Assembly: GCF_006438915.1 (NCBI RefSeq)
Contig: NZ_RCZE01000012.1
Span: forward strand, 124,001-188,000
DNA length: 64,000 nt
Direction: 5' to 3'
From: Pseudomonas arsenicoxydans
GTDB lineage: Bacteria; Pseudomonadota; Gammaproteobacteria; Pseudomonadales; Pseudomonadaceae
The notes under the pieces were generated by a model. That model made no database searches, was not told the DNA's origin, and saw only the letters and a program-made list of their open reading frames with translations. Position numbers and translations under genes: made by a program. This document shows, one piece after another, positions 61,882 through 64,000 of the stretch (its first letter is position 1; each line of letters starts with the position of its first letter).

Positions 61882-62489
61882 AGGTTTCCTTGCTCTGGGG
61901 GAGGTGATTGCTCGTCAGGTTGCGTTTTGAGCTGCGCGATCTTGCAGATGTCCTGCCAAGTTCTGGCGCCCGACTTTTCGATGAGATGATCGAGTAATAA
62001 GGCTGTTGCGTAAGCATCATCTGCGGCGCGGTGGAGCTGGTCGGCGACCTTATCGCGCAGCCCTGTGTCAACGAGCAATGACTCAAGCCGATGGCTCTTG
62101 GCGCTAGGGTAAACGTGACGAGCAAGTTTCAATGTATCGATGACCCCCACTGGAGACCATTCGGGCAAGTGACGCTTCATCACGCCATAGTCGACCGACG
62201 CATTGTGCGCGACGAACCATCGGTTCCGGAGATGCTGTTCTACGTCGTCCATGATCTCAGCCCAGGATGGGCAATTTTCCAGCTCCGCGTTTTTAATGCC
62301 GTGGATACGCTGAGCCTGCCAAGTGATCCGGTTGACGGGCTTGATTAACCAAGACAGTAGTTCGTGGATTTCCACGGGTGGAAAAGGGGCGATCCCTACT
62401 TCGACCAAGTCCGGTGGCGTATGCCCATTGCCTTCAACGTCTACGATGATGATTGGTTCAGAGGGCCATGCGAAGTCTGTTTTCAACAT
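61875..62489 (-). CDS. DEDDh 3'-5' exonuclease (gene 2 of the radical SAM operon)
   Basis: A 204-residue DnaQ-type exonuclease. Motif I is I-V-D17-V-E19-G, motif II A-H-N-A-S-V-D-Y and motif III H-R-A-A-D-D-A-Y-A-T, so all catalytic acidic residues and the histidine are present. It overlaps the radical SAM stop by one base (TGATG) and the P-loop gene by seven bases. It would trim single-strand 3' ends of DNA or RNA. Being in this operon suggests action on the molecule changed by the other enzymes. Confidence 0.87.
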   Translation of the reverse strand: MLKTDFAWPSEPIIIVDVEGNGHTPPDLVEVGIAPFPPVEIHELLSWLIKPVNRITWQAQRIHGIKNAELENCPSWAEIMDDVEQHLRNRWFVAHNASVDYGVMKRHLPEWSPVGVIDTLKLARHVYPSAKSHRLESLLVDTGLRDKVADQLHRAADDAYATALLLDHLIEKSGARTWQDICKIAQLKTQPDEQSPPPEQGNLW

Positions 62490-63625
62490 CAGAGATTCCT
62501 TGTTGCCTCGGCGCGGCCATGGCGCGCGTAGTGATGGGGTTTGTCAGCGTCATGTACCTGATAGCCTAAAGAGTGCTGCAGATAGTAACGACGCTGTTCA
62601 TCAAGACCGCGAACAACAATCGCACGGTCGTTCACCTGCGGATCTCCCACAGCACCCAGCTCGTGGCACATTCGATTCAGAACCTGTTGATCCGGCTTCT
62701 TCCATGCTGCTTTGCAGATGGCGAATTGGGAGGTCGGGCAGGTTTCGCACAGTTCGGTGATACCGAAGTGTCCGTTGTAATCGGCCTGGTGATGCGCAAA
62801 GGCGACTCCACAAGAGGTTTTGTGGAAGATCGGTGTCACCTGATTCTGTTCCCCATACAACCTGAGCAGCCTCTGCTCATCCTCCAGCGGGAGGAGCTTT
62901 CGCCTAGCCGTCATTTTGTATGGCTCAGGGATTCCTTGGCTCTGGTAAAACTCGGCTATCTCCTTGCGATAGAACAGCCCGCTGAATACGGTCGCATGGG
63001 CATGATTGGCAAGCGCTGCGGCCCTTGTAATGTGCTCTGGTGAGTCGTTTAGCCCTGGAACGATTGGGCGCCAATACAGCACCACTTTGTACTGCCTAGC
63101 GTGGCGGAACAACATCTTCAGGCTGTTGGCAGCGATCGAAGACTTTATGGGTTCGATCTTCGGATCATCAATTCCTGAGTAGGTAACCAGCACTGTCAGC
63201 TTGAGGTTTCGGAGCGTATTGAAGCGCTCGCAATCGTCCTGCGATATACGCCATCGAGTGATCACTAGCACATTGTTGGTTAGCCCGGCCTCATCGAGCA
63301 TACGCAACAGATTGTGTGTATGAGTCTTGACCTCGGGGAGCATCGGGTCGGTGGCCCGGTTGAACAGCTGAATAGGTGTGATGTGAGGCTGGAAATACCG
63401 GTGAGTGATAAATCGCTGGAAGGCGTCCTCATCGCTCATCAGTGCCTGCGGCGTGCGCTGATCGAAATTTCCATAGAGGTGACGAACGCAGTAGCTGCAA
63501 TCGAGTGGACAGCCAATGATGTGATTCAAGCTGAGCCCGCTTTTGCGGTACCCGACAGGATCTACCAGATTCGGGTTGGCGTTTTGTAACTGCGTCGAGT
63601 CGATGATTCTGACTTGGGATCTCAC
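62489..63625 (-). CDS. Radical SAM enzyme (gene 1 of the operon)
   Basis: A 378-residue radical SAM protein. The [4Fe-4S] motif is C39-x3-C43-x2-C46 (G-C-P-L-D-C-S-Y-C). The body resembles the spore-photoproduct-lyase/Rv2578c-like branch (T-D-P-M-L-P-E-V near 100). The C-terminus has further cysteines (S-C-G-V-A, E-L-C-E-T-C-P, A-I-C-K-A-A) that may hold a second cluster. GTG at 63625 is chosen because AAGGAG lies seven bases upstream; an ATG ten codons earlier has none. Its substrate is unknown. It begins the four-gene operon. Confidence 0.85.
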   Translation of the reverse strand: MRSQVRIIDSTQLQNANPNLVDPVGYRKSGLSLNHIIGCPLDCSYCVRHLYGNFDQRTPQALMSDEDAFQRFITHRYFQPHITPIQLFNRATDPMLPEVKTHTHNLLRMLDEAGLTNNVLVITRWRISQDDCERFNTLRNLKLTVLVTYSGIDDPKIEPIKSSIAANSLKMLFRHARQYKVVLYWRPIVPGLNDSPEHITRAAALANHAHATVFSGLFYRKEIAEFYQSQGIPEPYKMTARRKLLPLEDEQRLLRLYGEQNQVTPIFHKTSCGVAFAHHQADYNGHFGITELCETCPTSQFAICKAAWKKPDQQVLNRMCHELGAVGDPQVNDRAIVVRGLDEQRRYYLQHSLGYQVHDADKPHHYARHGRAEATRNL

Positions 63626-63740
63626 TGCGATTCTCCTTGCTTGCCGCCGGATCATCAGATGGAGTGAGCGCCCGTTTAGGGTGCCTACCCGCCCATCCTG
63701 GTAGGTAATGGTAATGGCCAGATGATAGCTTGATATCTGG

Positions 63741-63777
63741 ATTGGCTGGTAAATCAGCCCTCTATGGCTGAGCCAAT
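63741..63777. promoter_or_regulatory. Inverted repeat upstream of the radical SAM operon
   Basis: ATTGGCT (63741) pairs with AGCCAAT (63771), and CAGCC pairs with GGCTG inside. It lies about 115 bases upstream of the radical SAM start, in the promoter region, and may be an operator or leader hairpin. Confidence 0.35.
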
Positions 63778-63883
63778 AAGTTTGCTGTCCACATTCCTCA
63801 TCGCTCCAGCGCCATCAGGACGGATCCCAAAATTATTTCCGCGGCGCACATCCAACTAGGGGCGCCCGAAAAAAGACAACGCT

Positions 63884-64000
63884 TCAAAACAGCGGCAATG
63901 AGTAGCTGACAGTCAGGCGGTTTTCGTCTTGGTTACGCTGACCTGGAATGCCATTGCGCCACATTGCGTTTTTCCCAATTGAAACCCAAGTTTTTCAGCG
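63884..64000 (-). pseudogene. OprD-family porin C-terminus, apparently frameshifted (continues beyond window)
   Basis: Reading the minus strand, the last codons before TGA at 63884 give I-P-G-Q-R-N-Q-D-E-N-R-L-T-V-S-Y-S-L-P-L-F, the closing strand of OprD-type outer-membrane porins, ending in Phe as beta-barrels do. Upstream the matching text (L-K-N-L-G-F-N-W-E) lies in another frame. The switch falls in a run of five A's, where four would restore one frame (W-E-N-A-M-W-R). So the gene seems to have a one-base insertion, or the sequence has an error there. Only 117 bases are visible. Confidence 0.6.

Larger units (their letters stand above)
41189..64000. mobile_element. Gamma-Mobile-Trio-type genomic island (left end; right end not in window)
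   Basis: From the break in pncB onward the DNA is lower in GC, REPINs vanish and gene content becomes accessory. The island opens with the GmtY-GmtZ-GmtX recombinase operon and carries defence-like cargo to at least 63.6 kb. The true right boundary is not visible; a broken OprD-type porin tail at the window end may be cargo or flank. The left boundary is placed within a few bases of the pncB stop. Confidence 0.75.

Overview
The window is a piece of a Pseudomonas chromosome, most likely from the P. fluorescens/P. putida side of the genus. The evidence is gene content and order: desT directly upstream of ureEFG, amaA-amaB with a divergent LysR gene, a braC-liv cluster and cbpA-cbpM. Many REP/REPIN hairpins of the Pseudomonas type also lie between genes. 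From base 1 to about 41.19 kb the sequence is ordinary high-GC core and near-core DNA. From about 41.19 kb onward it has lower GC, different codon use and accessory gene content.

Core part. The 3' end of ureC (urease alpha) is followed by a very large LRR/NEL-type E3 ubiquitin ligase-like protein gene, a cytosolic histidine kinase, the cbpA-cbpM co-chaperone pair and a YegD-like Hsp70. Next come an AI-2E-family permease, a triple-repeat PsiF protein, an AraC regulator divergent from an EamA exporter, a P. fragi-type lipase and an SMR exporter. A frameshifted azoreductase gene divergent from a LysR gene follows, then a ferritin-like protein, an AsmA protein and a secreted protein built on a 14-residue repeat. 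desT, ureE-ureF-ureG and a UreJ/HupE gene follow; they supply the nickel-insertion proteins for the urease encoded at the window start. After an AGE epimerase and an SDR there is a 0.9 kb gene-free stretch with DnaA-box-like sites and hairpins, a small HdeA-like gene, and the branched-chain amino acid ABC transporter (braC, livHMGF). Then come the pipecolate/lysine catabolic genes amaA and amaB with their LysR neighbour, an XRE regulator divergent from an alanine/glycine:cation symporter, two small genes, and pncB.

Island. pncB is cut after codon 287, at the conserved R-H-D-S-G-D motif, and an element begins there. Its first genes form a translationally coupled recombinase operon that I identify as a Gamma-Mobile-Trio (GMT) module: a 464-residue tyrosine recombinase (GmtY), a 1456-residue tyrosine recombinase with 11 integrase repeats (GmtZ), and GmtX. 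A small coiled-coil protein and a RecD-like helicase follow in the same operon. The cargo looks like defence or conflict genes: an orphan Xre/MbcA/ParS antitoxin and a dead second copy of it, a Fic protein with a ruined active site, an ERI-1-like exonuclease, and two small membrane proteins. It also includes a HEPN protein with four zinc ribbons, a GIY-YIG nuclease, and a TIGR02391/Ymh-type HEPN protein.

The most interesting cargo is a tight four-gene operon on the minus strand (63625 to 60515): a radical SAM enzyme, a DEDDh exonuclease, a P-loop kinase-like protein and an aldo/keto reductase, joined by 1-, 7- and 4-base overlaps. I do not recognise this set as a named system, and its place in a GMT island makes it a good candidate for an undescribed defence or nucleotide-modifying system. 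The window ends inside a gene tail that reads as the C-terminus of an OprD-family porin, apparently with a one-base frameshift.
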